This document shows positions 17,766 through 25,247 of a stretch of DNA of 40,278 nucleotides, in pieces. How positions within the stretch are numbered: position 1 is the first letter of the stretch; each line of letters starts with the position of its first letter. The stretch is from Caballeronia sordidicola (GTDB lineage: Bacteria; Pseudomonadota; Gammaproteobacteria; Burkholderiales; Burkholderiaceae): the NCBI RefSeq assembly GCF_002220365.1, contig NZ_MTHB01000048.1, positions 1 through 40,278 of the forward strand. Direction: 5' to 3'. The notes under the pieces are model-generated. The model worked only from the letters and a program-made list of their open reading frames with translations. It did no database searches and was not told where the DNA came from. The position numbers and the translations under genes are program-made.

Positions 17766-18698
17766 ATGCTCAAGGTACGCAAGGCGGTGTTTCCCGTCGC
17801 AGGACTCGGTACGCGCTTTCTTCCTGCTACCAAGGCAAGTCCGAAAGAAATGCTGCCCATCGTCGATAAACCGCTGATCCAGCATGCAGTGGAAGAGGCG
17901 GTTGCAGCCGGCATCACGGAAATGATCTTCGTCACGGGCCGAGGCAAACGTGCGATCGAAGACCACTTCGATAAGTCATACGAAATTGAAGCCGAGCTCG
18001 AGGCACGCGGAAAACTTGCGCTGCTCGAACTTGTACGCAGCATCAAACCATCCCACGTCAATTGTGTTTATGTTCGTCAGGCGGAGCCGCTCGGACTCGG
18101 CCACGCGGTGCTGTGCGCGCAGAAGCTGATCGACAACGAACCGTTCGCCGTGATGCTCGCCGACGATCTGCTCGACGGTGAGCCGCCCGTGATGGCGCAG
18201 ATGGTCGAGGTCTTCAACCGCTATCACTCGTCGGTGCTGGGCGTGGAGGATATCGATCCGCGTGAGTCGGGGTCGTATGGTGTGATCGAAGGCCGGCAGT
18301 GGGATGACGGACTCTTCAAGATAGCAAGCATGGTGGAGAAGCCTGAGCCGGCGTTGGCACCATCCAATCTTGGCGTGGTCGGACGCTATGTGCTGATGCC
18401 GCGCATCTTCGAGCATTTGCGCACGCAGAAGCCGGGCGCAGGCGGCGAGATCCAGTTGACCGATGCGATCCAGGCATTGCTTGCGCATGAACAGGTCCTT
18501 GCTTACCGGTATAAGGGCGAGCGCTTCGATTGCGGCAGCAAGCTCGGTTATCTGAAGGCCACTGTGGAGTTCGCGTTGCGTCACCCGGAAGTGGCCGAGC
18601 CGTTCAAAGCTTACTTGCGAGCGTTTCTCGCGAGCCGCAACCCCGCGCCGGTGGCGAGCGAGACGCCGCTCGACGAGGCGCCGGAACTGATCGGCTGA
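17766..18698 (+). CDS. galU: UTP-glucose-1-phosphate uridylyltransferase (copy 2)
   Basis: This is a 310-aa paralogue of the galU product at 14546, with the same signature ([20 protein letters not shown], then [19 protein letters not shown]). It also has [21 protein letters not shown] and [12 protein letters not shown]. The start at 17766 (MLKVRK) is preferred to the in-frame ATG at 17700 because AGGGGG lies six bases upstream and the N terminus aligns with copy 1. It diverges from the copy 1 regulator gene and ends at a good terminator. Two galU genes 2.3 kb apart suggest a local duplication, perhaps one housekeeping and one EPS-dedicated copy. Confidence 0.95.
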   Translation: MLKVRKAVFPVAGLGTRFLPATKASPKEMLPIVDKPLIQHAVEEAVAAGITEMIFVTGRGKRAIEDHFDKSYEIEAELEARGKLALLELVRSIKPSHVNCVYVRQAEPLGLGHAVLCAQKLIDNEPFAVMLADDLLDGEPPVMAQMVEVFNRYHSSVLGVEDIDPRESGSYGVIEGRQWDDGLFKIASMVEKPEPALAPSNLGVVGRYVLMPRIFEHLRTQKPGAGGEIQLTDAIQALLAHEQVLAYRYKGERFDCGSKLGYLKATVEFALRHPEVAEPFKAYLRAFLASRNPAPVASETPLDEAPELIG

Positions 18699-18822
18699 AT
18701 GAATTAATCAAATGAGTCGGCTAGGTTCGCGAGCCGCAATTCATGAACCACGACAGGATTCGAATGGCAGCATGAACCGCGTTGTAAGTAGCGCTAGCCC
18801 CCCGGCGCGCGCTATGGTTTTT

Positions 18823-18848
18823 AGCCCGCCACGTGCGGGCTTTTTTTT
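18823..18848 (+). terminator. Terminator of galU copy 2
   Basis: AGCCCGC-CACGT-GCGGGCT is a perfect 7-bp GC-rich stem followed by a run of seven T. It lies 125 bp after the galU stop codon. Confidence 0.92.
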
Positions 18849-18860
18849 GGTGCGCAGCAC

Positions 18861-18888
18861 GTAAAAAAGCGGCTCGTCGAGCCGCTTA
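18861..18888 (-). terminator. Terminator of the GDP-mannose hydrolase gene
   Basis: On the minus strand AAGCGGCTC-GAC-GAGCCGCTT forms a perfect 9-bp stem with a 3-base loop, followed by T6. With the plus-strand terminator 15 bp away, it separates two convergent transcription units. Confidence 0.9.
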
Positions 18889-18917
18889 TAGCGCCACTAA
18901 CAGTCCACCCATGTCCC

Positions 18918-19460
18918 TTAACGAAAGTACGCTTTTGCGTTTGGGTGCACGTCTTCTCGAGCCAGGACTTCCGCGGGCATCAACCATGCATAGTCGCTAT
19001 GTTGATCGAAACGGCCAATCGGCACCGAACCGCCCAGCATGATCGAATAAGCAAGCGAGACATAGTGCGTGGCAATGTCAGGGACGCCAGCGAAGTTGTC
19101 CTCGTAGAAGTGCTCGAACACGCCGAACAGGCGCGATGACGAGCGCTGTACGCTCGCTATGCCCAGTTCATCGCAGACCACCCGTGTGAACGCGGTATCG
19201 AGCGTTTCGCCTTTGCGGACCCGCCCCCCCGGGATGAACCAGGTCTCTTGCGCGGGCCGGTTGCGGCGCTGTCCGAGGAGCACCCGGCGGTTACCGTCCG
19301 TCACGATCAGGTCGATGGACACAAGCGGCGTCAGGCGAATGGCATTGAGGAAATCCGTGTCAACGAGGATCACGGGTGCGTCCGACGGCGGCGCTTTCTT
19401 GAGCAGGTCGGCCTGTTGCGCGGCGGCGGCGACTGATGAAAGCGAAGAGAGATCTGTCAC
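18918..19460 (-). CDS. gmm: GDP-mannose mannosyl hydrolase (Nudix family)
   Basis: This 180-aa Nudix protein resembles Gmm/WcaH/NudD, which hydrolyses GDP-mannose to GDP and mannose. The segment GQRRNRPAQETWFIPGGRVR and the modified Nudix box (GETLDTAF, then RVVCDELG) match that subfamily: the box keeps G-x5-E but departs from the usual R-E-U-x-E-E core. A QRSSSRLFGVFEHFYEDNF segment precedes the conserved THYVSLAY. It has an extra ~40-residue N-terminal extension. The start is GTG at 19460 with GAGG ten bases upstream. It lies 12 bp after the 46-aa membrane gene and is likely cotranscribed with it. It could limit or salvage the GDP-mannose that feeds ManC and Gmd products. Confidence 0.85.
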   Translation of the reverse strand: MTDLSSLSSVAAAAQQADLLKKAPPSDAPVILVDTDFLNAIRLTPLVSIDLIVTDGNRRVLLGQRRNRPAQETWFIPGGRVRKGETLDTAFTRVVCDELGIASVQRSSSRLFGVFEHFYEDNFAGVPDIATHYVSLAYSIMLGGSVPIGRFDQHSDYAWLMPAEVLAREDVHPNAKAYFR

Positions 19461-19472
19461 GCTCGTGGTACC

Positions 19473-19613
19473 TCATTCATGTTCGTCGTTATTGAATAAG
19501 CGCGTGGCGACGTGGCCGATAAAAAGCACCGCCAAGGCGATCAGCGCGCTGACTGCCAACCCACCGCCGAGCATTGCGACGACGATGATCGTCATCCAGC
19601 GCAGGCCGTCCAT
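19473..19613 (-). CDS. Small single-span membrane protein (46 aa)
   Basis: The frame starts MDGLRWMTIIVVAMLGGGLA, continues as one long hydrophobic helix (residues ~7-35) and ends ATRLFNNDEHE with a charged tail. It stops 12 bp before the GTG of gmm, so the two form a likely operon; the GAGG used by gmm overlaps its last codons, consistent with coupled translation. A weak GGAA precedes its ATG. No family is recognised. The hydrophobic helix and tight spacing support a real gene; function unknown. Confidence 0.6.
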   Translation of the reverse strand: MDGLRWMTIIVVAMLGGGLAVSALIALAVLFIGHVATRLFNNDEHE

Positions 19614-20497
19614 GATGGTTCCGAGTGTGCTTTAGATCGCTGTGTTTGCGGCCAGACACGCAATGTTTGCGTGGCTGCGTTCACTGCGTCGGCATTTTAT
19701 GCAGATGAGTCAGTTTAGCGCGCGGTCATCGCTGCCGTATCGGCTTTGAACTGGCTTATGCCGCCGAAAGATCGTGTTTGGAAGCCAATCGGAGCAATAG
19801 TCCTTCAGAGGCCTTCACCGTGCCTGGGCGCGTGGTTGACGCACGCAGCGTTTAGCACGCTGGCGTATCTGGATGGACCATGGCGGTCCTTCTCTCAGCG
19901 CCTCTTGTTTGCGGCCCATCAGACGTCCGTGTGCCCTTCAACCGACACGCCCGCAGGATGTTTCATCTCCCCGGGGGTGTCGTGGACTTGTTCAGGTGGG
20001 CAAGCGCTCAGCACGTTCAGGCAGCCGAGTATGGCGGCGAAAAGGAGGCTGCTCGCGGATGTGGTGGCATGCCCTTGTTCATGGTGGTTCATGGCGATTG
20101 CAGCGGGGTCACCACTGCCCTGAAAACGATGTGCTTAATGGCACGAACGGACGCGCTAAGAATTAGCGGCGTGTACGAATCCGACGACTCAAGCGGGTCT
20201 CGAACACGCGCGATGCCTTGTTCTTCGACTACGTCGACTGTCGTCATGGAGATCGAATGTAAGGCACGCGGGAAACCGGTTCTGTCGGAACTTTCGCAAA
20301 AATTCGATGGAGTATTGAAACGCTGTGGAGAGCGAAAACGTGCTGCGTTAGCGTCGGTTTCATGCGGCATCGATAGCCGGTACCACACGCGAGCGTGGAA
20401 TGAGAAACGTCAACGAAGAGCGCCCGGCCACCTGTTGGCCGGGGCATCCCAATGCCTGACGCCATCTCCCAATGCCTGTGCATAGGGACGGGAAGGC
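19614..20497. other. Long intergenic stretch with no confident gene
   Basis: About 880 bp between gmm/small gene and the glycoside hydrolase gene. Several open frames exist on both strands, the longest on the plus strand at 19880-20485, but they lack conserved features or ribosome binding sites and look like GC-rich noise. Only a small lipoprotein-like frame (19919-20092, minus) is worth noting. Decayed gene remnants are possible. Confidence 0.45.
19919..20092 (-). CDS. Possible small lipoprotein (57 aa)
   Basis: The frame MNHHEQGHATTSASSLLFAA continues into ILGCLNVLSAC, giving a hydrophobic stretch ending in a lipobox-like LSAC with Cys31. A 26-residue polar tail follows (PPEQVHDTPGEMKH and beyond). 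This is the layout of a small outer-membrane lipoprotein. Against it, there is no Shine-Dalgarno sequence before the ATG and the N region has few basic residues. No family is recognised. Confidence 0.3.
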   Translation of the reverse strand: MNHHEQGHATTSASSLLFAAILGCLNVLSACPPEQVHDTPGEMKHPAGVSVEGHTDV

Positions 20498-22735
20498 TTA
20501 CTGCGCCACGTAACCTTCGGGCGTGTTGACGTTCGCTTTCATCACGCCGGCATTCTGCGACACCACGTACACCGGCGCCTCGGTCAGTGTCAGCGCCACG
20601 CGGCCGTTTGCGTAAGGCAGCGTGGACGGATTGCCCATCATGTCGAGCACGGTAACCGTTCCGGAGGTTCCCGTTGCATCCACCAGCAAGGTGTATTTCA
20701 CGCCATGCGTCTCGCTGAATCCGGATGCCCCCGGCCACACCGCATTCTCATGCGTCCACAGCGCGGTGACGACCTTGCCGCCGTTCAAGCGCTGGAACGC
20801 ATACGCATAGACGCCGGGCGGCGTGTTCTTGACGGGACCGAGCGTGCTGGTGCCATCGATCATGCGGGTCATTGCGGCTACGCCCATGGCCGCGGGTTTC
20901 GGGCTGATCTGTGTCTGGCCGTAGCCGCCTTCGGCGTTCACGAGATCGAAGAAGATGCCATAACCCACTTCGGTCGGATCGGCCGTATAGAAGATATAGC
21001 TCATGTCCGCGCCCTCGCCGAGCAGGATCAGGTGCAGCCGTGAGACCAACGCGCCCTGGGCATACAGCACGTTCGCCGACGGCGTCGCGCTCCCGTACTT
21101 CGTGCCGATGTCATAGCTGATACCCGACTCGGTGATGAACAGTTTCGCGCCGGATTTAAGCATCTGCGTCATGGCGTGACGCAGCCCGCGCATCATCGCG
21201 GGCAGGCTTTGTGCGGCTTTGTGCGGATCGCTGTTACCCGCCATGCGTTCTGGCGGATGCGAGGGCGACGTCCCGACGTCGTAGTAACCATGCGCGCTTA
21301 CGCCGTCGAGATACTTCGCAATACCTAGCGGCGCGAGCCGGTTCAACCACTCGGTGTTCTTCCCCAGCGACGACAACGTCAGGCCCATCACGACTGCATG
21401 GGGATCGGTGGCGTGGATCGCTTCGTAAGTAGCTTGATACATGGCGACGAGATTGGCGTCCGTATCGCGCCACGGCAGGCCGCCTTCGTAGTCGGGTTCC
21501 CAGCTCACCTGATAGTAGTTGTTCGATTGCTGCGGAAACACGCTCGAGCGCACCCGGTTCGATTCCTCACCCACGCGCTTCATATAGGCGCTGTAGTCGG
21601 CAAGCGAGGACGGCGCGTAACTGTGCGTGTCCTTGCCCGTGCGATTCGCCCAGCCCGGAATGCCGTCAAGCTGGATCAGCCGCAGCAGGTCGCCAGGTTT
21701 GAAGAACGGCACGAGGTTGTCGGCGGCGGGATTGAAGGTGTTCGGCGCTTTCGGTTCGGTGATGTACCAGTTGCGGTTGTCGTTGACCCAGGTCAGGCCC
21801 AGGTCGGGATAGAGCGGCCGATACCCATCGCCCGAACAGCATGTCTGGCCGGGCCGCAGATACGCCGCGCCTTGGCCGCCGAAGCGATGCAGGTCGAGGG
21901 TCTTGTACGTGACGGCGGGCAGTATGGCCGTGACGTCGGGCAGCACGCCGAAGGTGGCGATACCCGCTGGCCGCGTGCCGCGTGAGGGCAATACGGCGGG
22001 AGTTGCATTGGCGGCATCTAGTTGTGCCGTGACCGAAAAATAGCCGGCAGCCTGAGACGTGCACCTGATGGTCGATGTATGCGCACCGGGCGTCACGGCG
22101 AAACGGCCGCTTGCCTTGACCGTGTTCCACGCGTCCTCTATGCGCCATGCGAGCGTGCCGGCCGACTTGGCCCGCGTGGTCAGCGCGAGTTCGAACGATT
22201 TGCGAAGCGCAAACATGCGCGTGCCGTCGCTGCCGGGCGTGTCGGCTTCGATTGCATCGCCGGAAGCTGGCGCATCGACCGGCGCGGCGGCCGGGCTGCA
22301 TTGTATCGGCAGCGGGCTGGAGGGAGGCGGCGCGTCGGCTGCGAAGCGCGCCATGGCGGCGTCCGCGCGGGCCTCGACCCAGCAACGCTTCGACGCACCC
22401 GGCGCGGGGTCGTCGAACACGCCGTTGTCGCAACCCGTGCCGCCGGTGAAGGTCTTGACCACGTGCTTCCCGGGCGTGCCGTAGAGCACCTTTCTGGCGC
22501 CGTCGAAGGAGCAACGCTCGTACTCCGCTGCGCAGGGTGTCCAGGAACCGCCGTCGATCTTGACGGTGTCTGCGGGCGTGGCGGACGCATCCTGAGCCGC
22601 AGCGTTTTCGCCTCGGCATGCACCTACGGACACCGCGACGACGAAGGCCAGCGCGAACCTGGTGTATCGAGCCAGCAGGCGGGACGTGCGCGGCGCCATG
22701 CGTGCGGCGAGTCTTTCGGTCGATGAATTTCTCAT
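20498..22735 (-). CDS. Lipoprotein glycoside hydrolase, (beta/alpha)8-barrel type (GH39/GH5-like clan)
   Basis: This is a 745-aa predicted lipoprotein. The signal ends at VSVGAC with lipid-attachment Cys40. Residues ~60-320 are an N-terminal region with paired cysteines and beta-sandwich-like stretches. A TIM-barrel-type catalytic part follows (~340-640). Candidate catalytic residues are Glu413 in VSWEPDYEGG (acid/base) and Glu536 in LFITESGIS (nucleophile), the W-E-P/T-E-S pattern of clan A hydrolases. A beta domain ends the protein (~650-745). It could cleave or trim the EPS in the periplasm, like PslG in the Psl system. The ATG at 22735 follows GGGG. The promoter candidate at 22998-23013 faces it. 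The family number is uncertain. Confidence 0.75.
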   Translation of the reverse strand: MRNSSTERLAARMAPRTSRLLARYTRFALAFVVAVSVGACRGENAAAQDASATPADTVKIDGGSWTPCAAEYERCSFDGARKVLYGTPGKHVVKTFTGGTGCDNGVFDDPAPGASKRCWVEARADAAMARFAADAPPPSSPLPIQCSPAAAPVDAPASGDAIEADTPGSDGTRMFALRKSFELALTTRAKSAGTLAWRIEDAWNTVKASGRFAVTPGAHTSTIRCTSQAAGYFSVTAQLDAANATPAVLPSRGTRPAGIATFGVLPDVTAILPAVTYKTLDLHRFGGQGAAYLRPGQTCCSGDGYRPLYPDLGLTWVNDNRNWYITEPKAPNTFNPAADNLVPFFKPGDLLRLIQLDGIPGWANRTGKDTHSYAPSSLADYSAYMKRVGEESNRVRSSVFPQQSNNYYQVSWEPDYEGGLPWRDTDANLVAMYQATYEAIHATDPHAVVMGLTLSSLGKNTEWLNRLAPLGIAKYLDGVSAHGYYDVGTSPSHPPERMAGNSDPHKAAQSLPAMMRGLRHAMTQMLKSGAKLFITESGISYDIGTKYGSATPSANVLYAQGALVSRLHLILLGEGADMSYIFYTADPTEVGYGIFFDLVNAEGGYGQTQISPKPAAMGVAAMTRMIDGTSTLGPVKNTPPGVYAYAFQRLNGGKVVTALWTHENAVWPGASGFSETHGVKYTLLVDATGTSGTVTVLDMMGNPSTLPYANGRVALTLTEAPVYVVSQNAGVMKANVNTPEGYVAQ

Positions 22736-22997
22736 TACACCCCGCGGTGAGAGCCGGGTGGTTTGAGTTCGCTGCGACGGTGTTTTCCACCGGGGAAAGC
22801 GCACTCTCCACCTTCGTGCTACCTGAATGAAACGTTTTCGGATGCGCTGCGCTGCAGCGTCCAATCACCCGGCAAACGCCTGCAAGTTTCTATCTCGCGA
22901 TGCAACATAAGGCACCGTTCCTCGGTGCCGCGAGCAGCCGCGCGGCGCCCGGAGCGCCTGTTCATAACGCTTCCGATTGCGCTGAGGATAGGCGAGC

Positions 22998-23013
22998 TGC
23001 AATGAACACGCCA
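22998..23013 (-). promoter_or_regulatory. Candidate sigma-54 promoter for the glycoside hydrolase gene
   Basis: Read on the minus strand the site is TGGCGTGTTCATTGCA. Compared with TGGCACG-N4-TTGCA it matches the -24 GG and -12 GC with exact 10-base spacing and differs at two positions. It is about 263 bp from the hydrolase start codon, which implies a leader of ~250 bases. Confidence 0.6.
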
Positions 23014-23789
23014 GTCATGACGATGGACGTTGTCGGATGCTGACGGTATCAAACCACCCCGACGCATATGGGTGGCGGGATAGCGCGACATTCTGGCTGA
23101 TCCGGCGTTGTTCGCCGCTGCTTTGGCCGACCGGCGCTTGCGTAACTAATCTGTATCAAAACGTGAGAGGGCTGCCCGGGGATACGTCACGCGGGCGAAG
23201 ATGGACGATCTGACGCGAGCAGGCAAGTGTAGGGCTGCTGACAAGTGGTATGTGAGTGGTTGCATTGAGTTGTCATCCGTCGCCACCCCGGCGGATTTTT
23301 GCGCCTGCTTGTGCGGCCTTTGCGTTCATTGGATTCTCATTGCGTGCCCTTCTATGTCCCGTGCGCACGGGGTTTGTCGCCGCTGATCGCCCGGTGAGGG
23401 CATTTGAATTAGCGTGAATAAGCTTTTATCAGATGAAATGATTTTGTTGCCATCGTGAAACGTCATTTTGATGGATACAAGGAAAGAATTGAAGTATGTG
23501 CGTTACCGCACGTTGCCGGATTATGTTGTTAATTGCGCGGGCTCTTTAAAGGCGTGATTTAACACTTGTATTTTAATTAGAACTGGTTTTTCAAGGGTCT
23601 TAACCGAGGCTTAAAAAGGCGTGTCTTCGTGAAGCGTGTTTTTAATCATGATTTCTGATGTTTCACACACGCAACGTTTACCGCTGCTGACGCGCTCGCC
23701 GCATCCCCGCCAGAGCCGCGCGTGCCCGGCGAAGCCTTGCCGCATGGGCCTTGTTAAACCGTGCGGAAGGTTGATTTGTATGACGTTCC

Positions 23790-23804
23790 GGCCTTCCGAA
23801 GGCC
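23790..23804. promoter_or_regulatory. Dyad just upstream of the plus-strand sigma-54 site
   Basis: GGCCTT-CCG-AAGGCC is a perfect inverted repeat that ends 28 bp before the -24 element. It may be a protein-binding site or a small hairpin; enhancer sites for sigma-54 activators are usually further upstream, so its role is open. Confidence 0.35.
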
Positions 23805-23832
23805 CTGTCCGATATGTGCGGTCGAATTGAAC

Positions 23833-23848
23833 TGGCATTCCTCTTGCA
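23833..23848 (+). promoter_or_regulatory. Candidate sigma-54 promoter for the regulator/EPS side
   Basis: TGGCATTCCTCTTGCA matches TGGCACG-N4-TTGCA at all positions except the CG of the -24 block, with exact GG-N10-GC spacing. It lies 113 bp before a 30-codon frame and 256 bp before the second GlxA-type regulator, in a region without other genes. Confidence 0.65.
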
Positions 23849-23960
23849 ATGTGCCATTCGAAATCAAAGTTTCGGACATTCAAATTTTTTACAAAAAATG
23901 CCGCACGAACGTATTCAAATTCACTGAATGATAGGCAGCGCACGTAATGAAAGGATTTGA

Positions 23961-24053
23961 ATGGCGACGTCTGAAGTTTTCCGCCAACATCTCGCTACTT
24001 TCAGTCACGACAACCTAATCAAACTTGAGGGTGTCTATGATGCACCGCAATGA
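23961..24053 (+). CDS. Short upstream frame (30 aa), possible leader peptide
   Basis: A frame of 30 codons starts MATSEVFRQHLATFSHDNLI and ends EGVYDAPQ. The ATG has AAGGA five bases upstream, one of the best ribosome binding sites in the region. It lies after the sigma-54 promoter candidate and stops 50 bp before the regulator start codon. It could be a leader peptide that tunes regulator translation or a small protein. No family is recognised. Confidence 0.45.
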   Translation: MATSEVFRQHLATFSHDNLIKLEGVYDAPQ

Positions 24054-24103
24054 GAACCCATTATCCAATCGTGTTGGATTCAACAAGTTCGCAGGGGAAC
24101 GCC

Positions 24104-25105
24104 ATGCCGTACGCCAGTCTTGAACCCGCCGTAATGGGATGGCTACAGCCCGCCCCCCGTACCACCCAGGCCGAGATCCGCCGCATCGCGATCCTGCTGT
24201 TCGACGGCTTCTCGCTGCTCGGCGCCGGGATTGTCGCGGAGGTCTTCCATGTCGCGAATGAACTGGCCGTTCTGAGAGCGCGCAACGACTGGACCTACGA
24301 CGTGCGTTTCCTGTCCGTCGAAGGCGGCAACGTGGCGTGTTCGTCGTCGGTACGGGTGTGGACCGACGGCCTCGATGCACGCCACTACGGCGGCTTCGAT
24401 GCACTGTTCGTGGCCGGCGGCAAGGGCGCAGACGGTGCAGCGGGCGACGAACGCATCGTGGAATGGCTGCGCCGTGTGCACTCCAAGACCACGGTGGTCA
24501 AGTCGATCGCTGAAGGGCGCAAGGTACTCGACGCCGCTGGCATCGGTCACGCGGCCGAGACGCAGATCCGCGTTGGTCATTCGATGATGCACGCCGTGCG
24601 CGAAGAGCAGGCGAGCGAAGCGGGAGACCGCTACGAGTCCATGAAGGGCGCGTTGCTGATGATCAAGCGCGACCTCGGCGTAGACGTGGCCCGTGGGGTT
24701 GCGGAACGTCTTATGCCTGGCTCGGCGTCGAAGCTTGTTCCGTTGCTCGGCGACAGCGGCACGGCCTCTGCCGGCGACAAGATCCGCACCGCCGCGCGCT
24801 GGCTGCAGGATAACTGCGAGCGGCCGATCTCGGTCGTGGATGCAGCACAAGTGGCGGCCATGAGCGAACGCAACTTCCTGCGCCGCTTCAAGATCGAGAT
24901 GGGCATCACGCCCTCGGACTATCTGCTCCAAGCGCGTCTTGCCGTGACCTGCACGTTGCTCACTGACTCGGAACTGCCGGTCGACAAGATCGCGCGTCGC
25001 AGCGGCATGGGCAACGGCGACCGTCTCGCCAAGATCTTCCGCAAGCGCCTTCTTATTTCACCCACCGAATACCGGATGCAAAGCCGCCGCGATGCGGGCG
25101 TCTGA
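24104..25105 (+). CDS. GlxA-type AraC-family regulator with DJ-1/PfpI-like domain (copy 2)
   Basis: This 333-aa regulator has a DJ-1/PfpI-like domain (~25-200; RIAILLFDGFSLLGAGIVAE, then FDALFVAGGKG) and an AraC-type DNA-binding domain (~235-330; ISVVDAAQVAAMSERNFLRR and ISPTEYRMQ). As in copy 1, the nucleophile elbow (SIAEG) lacks the usual cysteine. The start ATG at 24104 (MPYASL) has AGGGGAA upstream; an ATG at 24050 is less likely. It is transcribed toward manC, 142 bp away, and probably controls the EPS operon. It lacks the low-complexity N-terminal extension of copy 1. Confidence 0.9.
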   Translation: MPYASLEPAVMGWLQPAPRTTQAEIRRIAILLFDGFSLLGAGIVAEVFHVANELAVLRARNDWTYDVRFLSVEGGNVACSSSVRVWTDGLDARHYGGFDALFVAGGKGADGAAGDERIVEWLRRVHSKTTVVKSIAEGRKVLDAAGIGHAAETQIRVGHSMMHAVREEQASEAGDRYESMKGALLMIKRDLGVDVARGVAERLMPGSASKLVPLLGDSGTASAGDKIRTAARWLQDNCERPISVVDAAQVAAMSERNFLRRFKIEMGITPSDYLLQARLAVTCTLLTDSELPVDKIARRSGMGNGDRLAKIFRKRLLISPTEYRMQSRRDAGV

Positions 25106-25130
25106 TTGACGGTAAGTCCAGCTTTTTTGA

Positions 25131-25142
25131 CCGTGGTCACGG
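25131..25142. promoter_or_regulatory. Dyad in the manC leader
   Basis: CCGTG-GT-CACGG is a perfect 5-bp inverted repeat, 25 bp after the regulator stop codon and 105 bp before manC. It could be an operator or a weak hairpin. A T6 run precedes it on the plus strand. The remaining 142-bp gap shows no gene. Confidence 0.3.
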
Positions 25143-25247
25143 AGCGTTGAGAGGCAAGCGGTTCGGTTGAAGCGGGGTCGACGATCGGTGCAAATGGCGC
25201 GCGCAGCTCCGCCCGGGGAACGGGTTAAAGAATATAGGAATACTAAG

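Larger units (their letters stand above)
22736..23832. other. Control region between hydrolase and regulator genes
   Basis: A non-coding stretch of about 1.1 kb. From 23400 to 23640 it is AT-rich. No tRNA, known RNA or convincing gene was found; several 60-110-codon frames lack ribosome binding sites. It contains two sigma-54-type promoter matches pointing outward (22998-23013 minus; 23833-23848 plus) and a dyad at 23790-23804. Confidence 0.55.

Noticed and set aside
19880..20485. 201-codon plus-strand frame
   Set aside because: Composition looks like a shadow frame of GC-rich DNA; no ribosome binding site, no domain, no plausible membrane or signal layout.
23611..23943. 110-codon minus-strand frame in the control region
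   Set aside because: It runs through the plus-strand sigma-54 candidate and AT-rich DNA, lacks a ribosome binding site and resembles no known protein.
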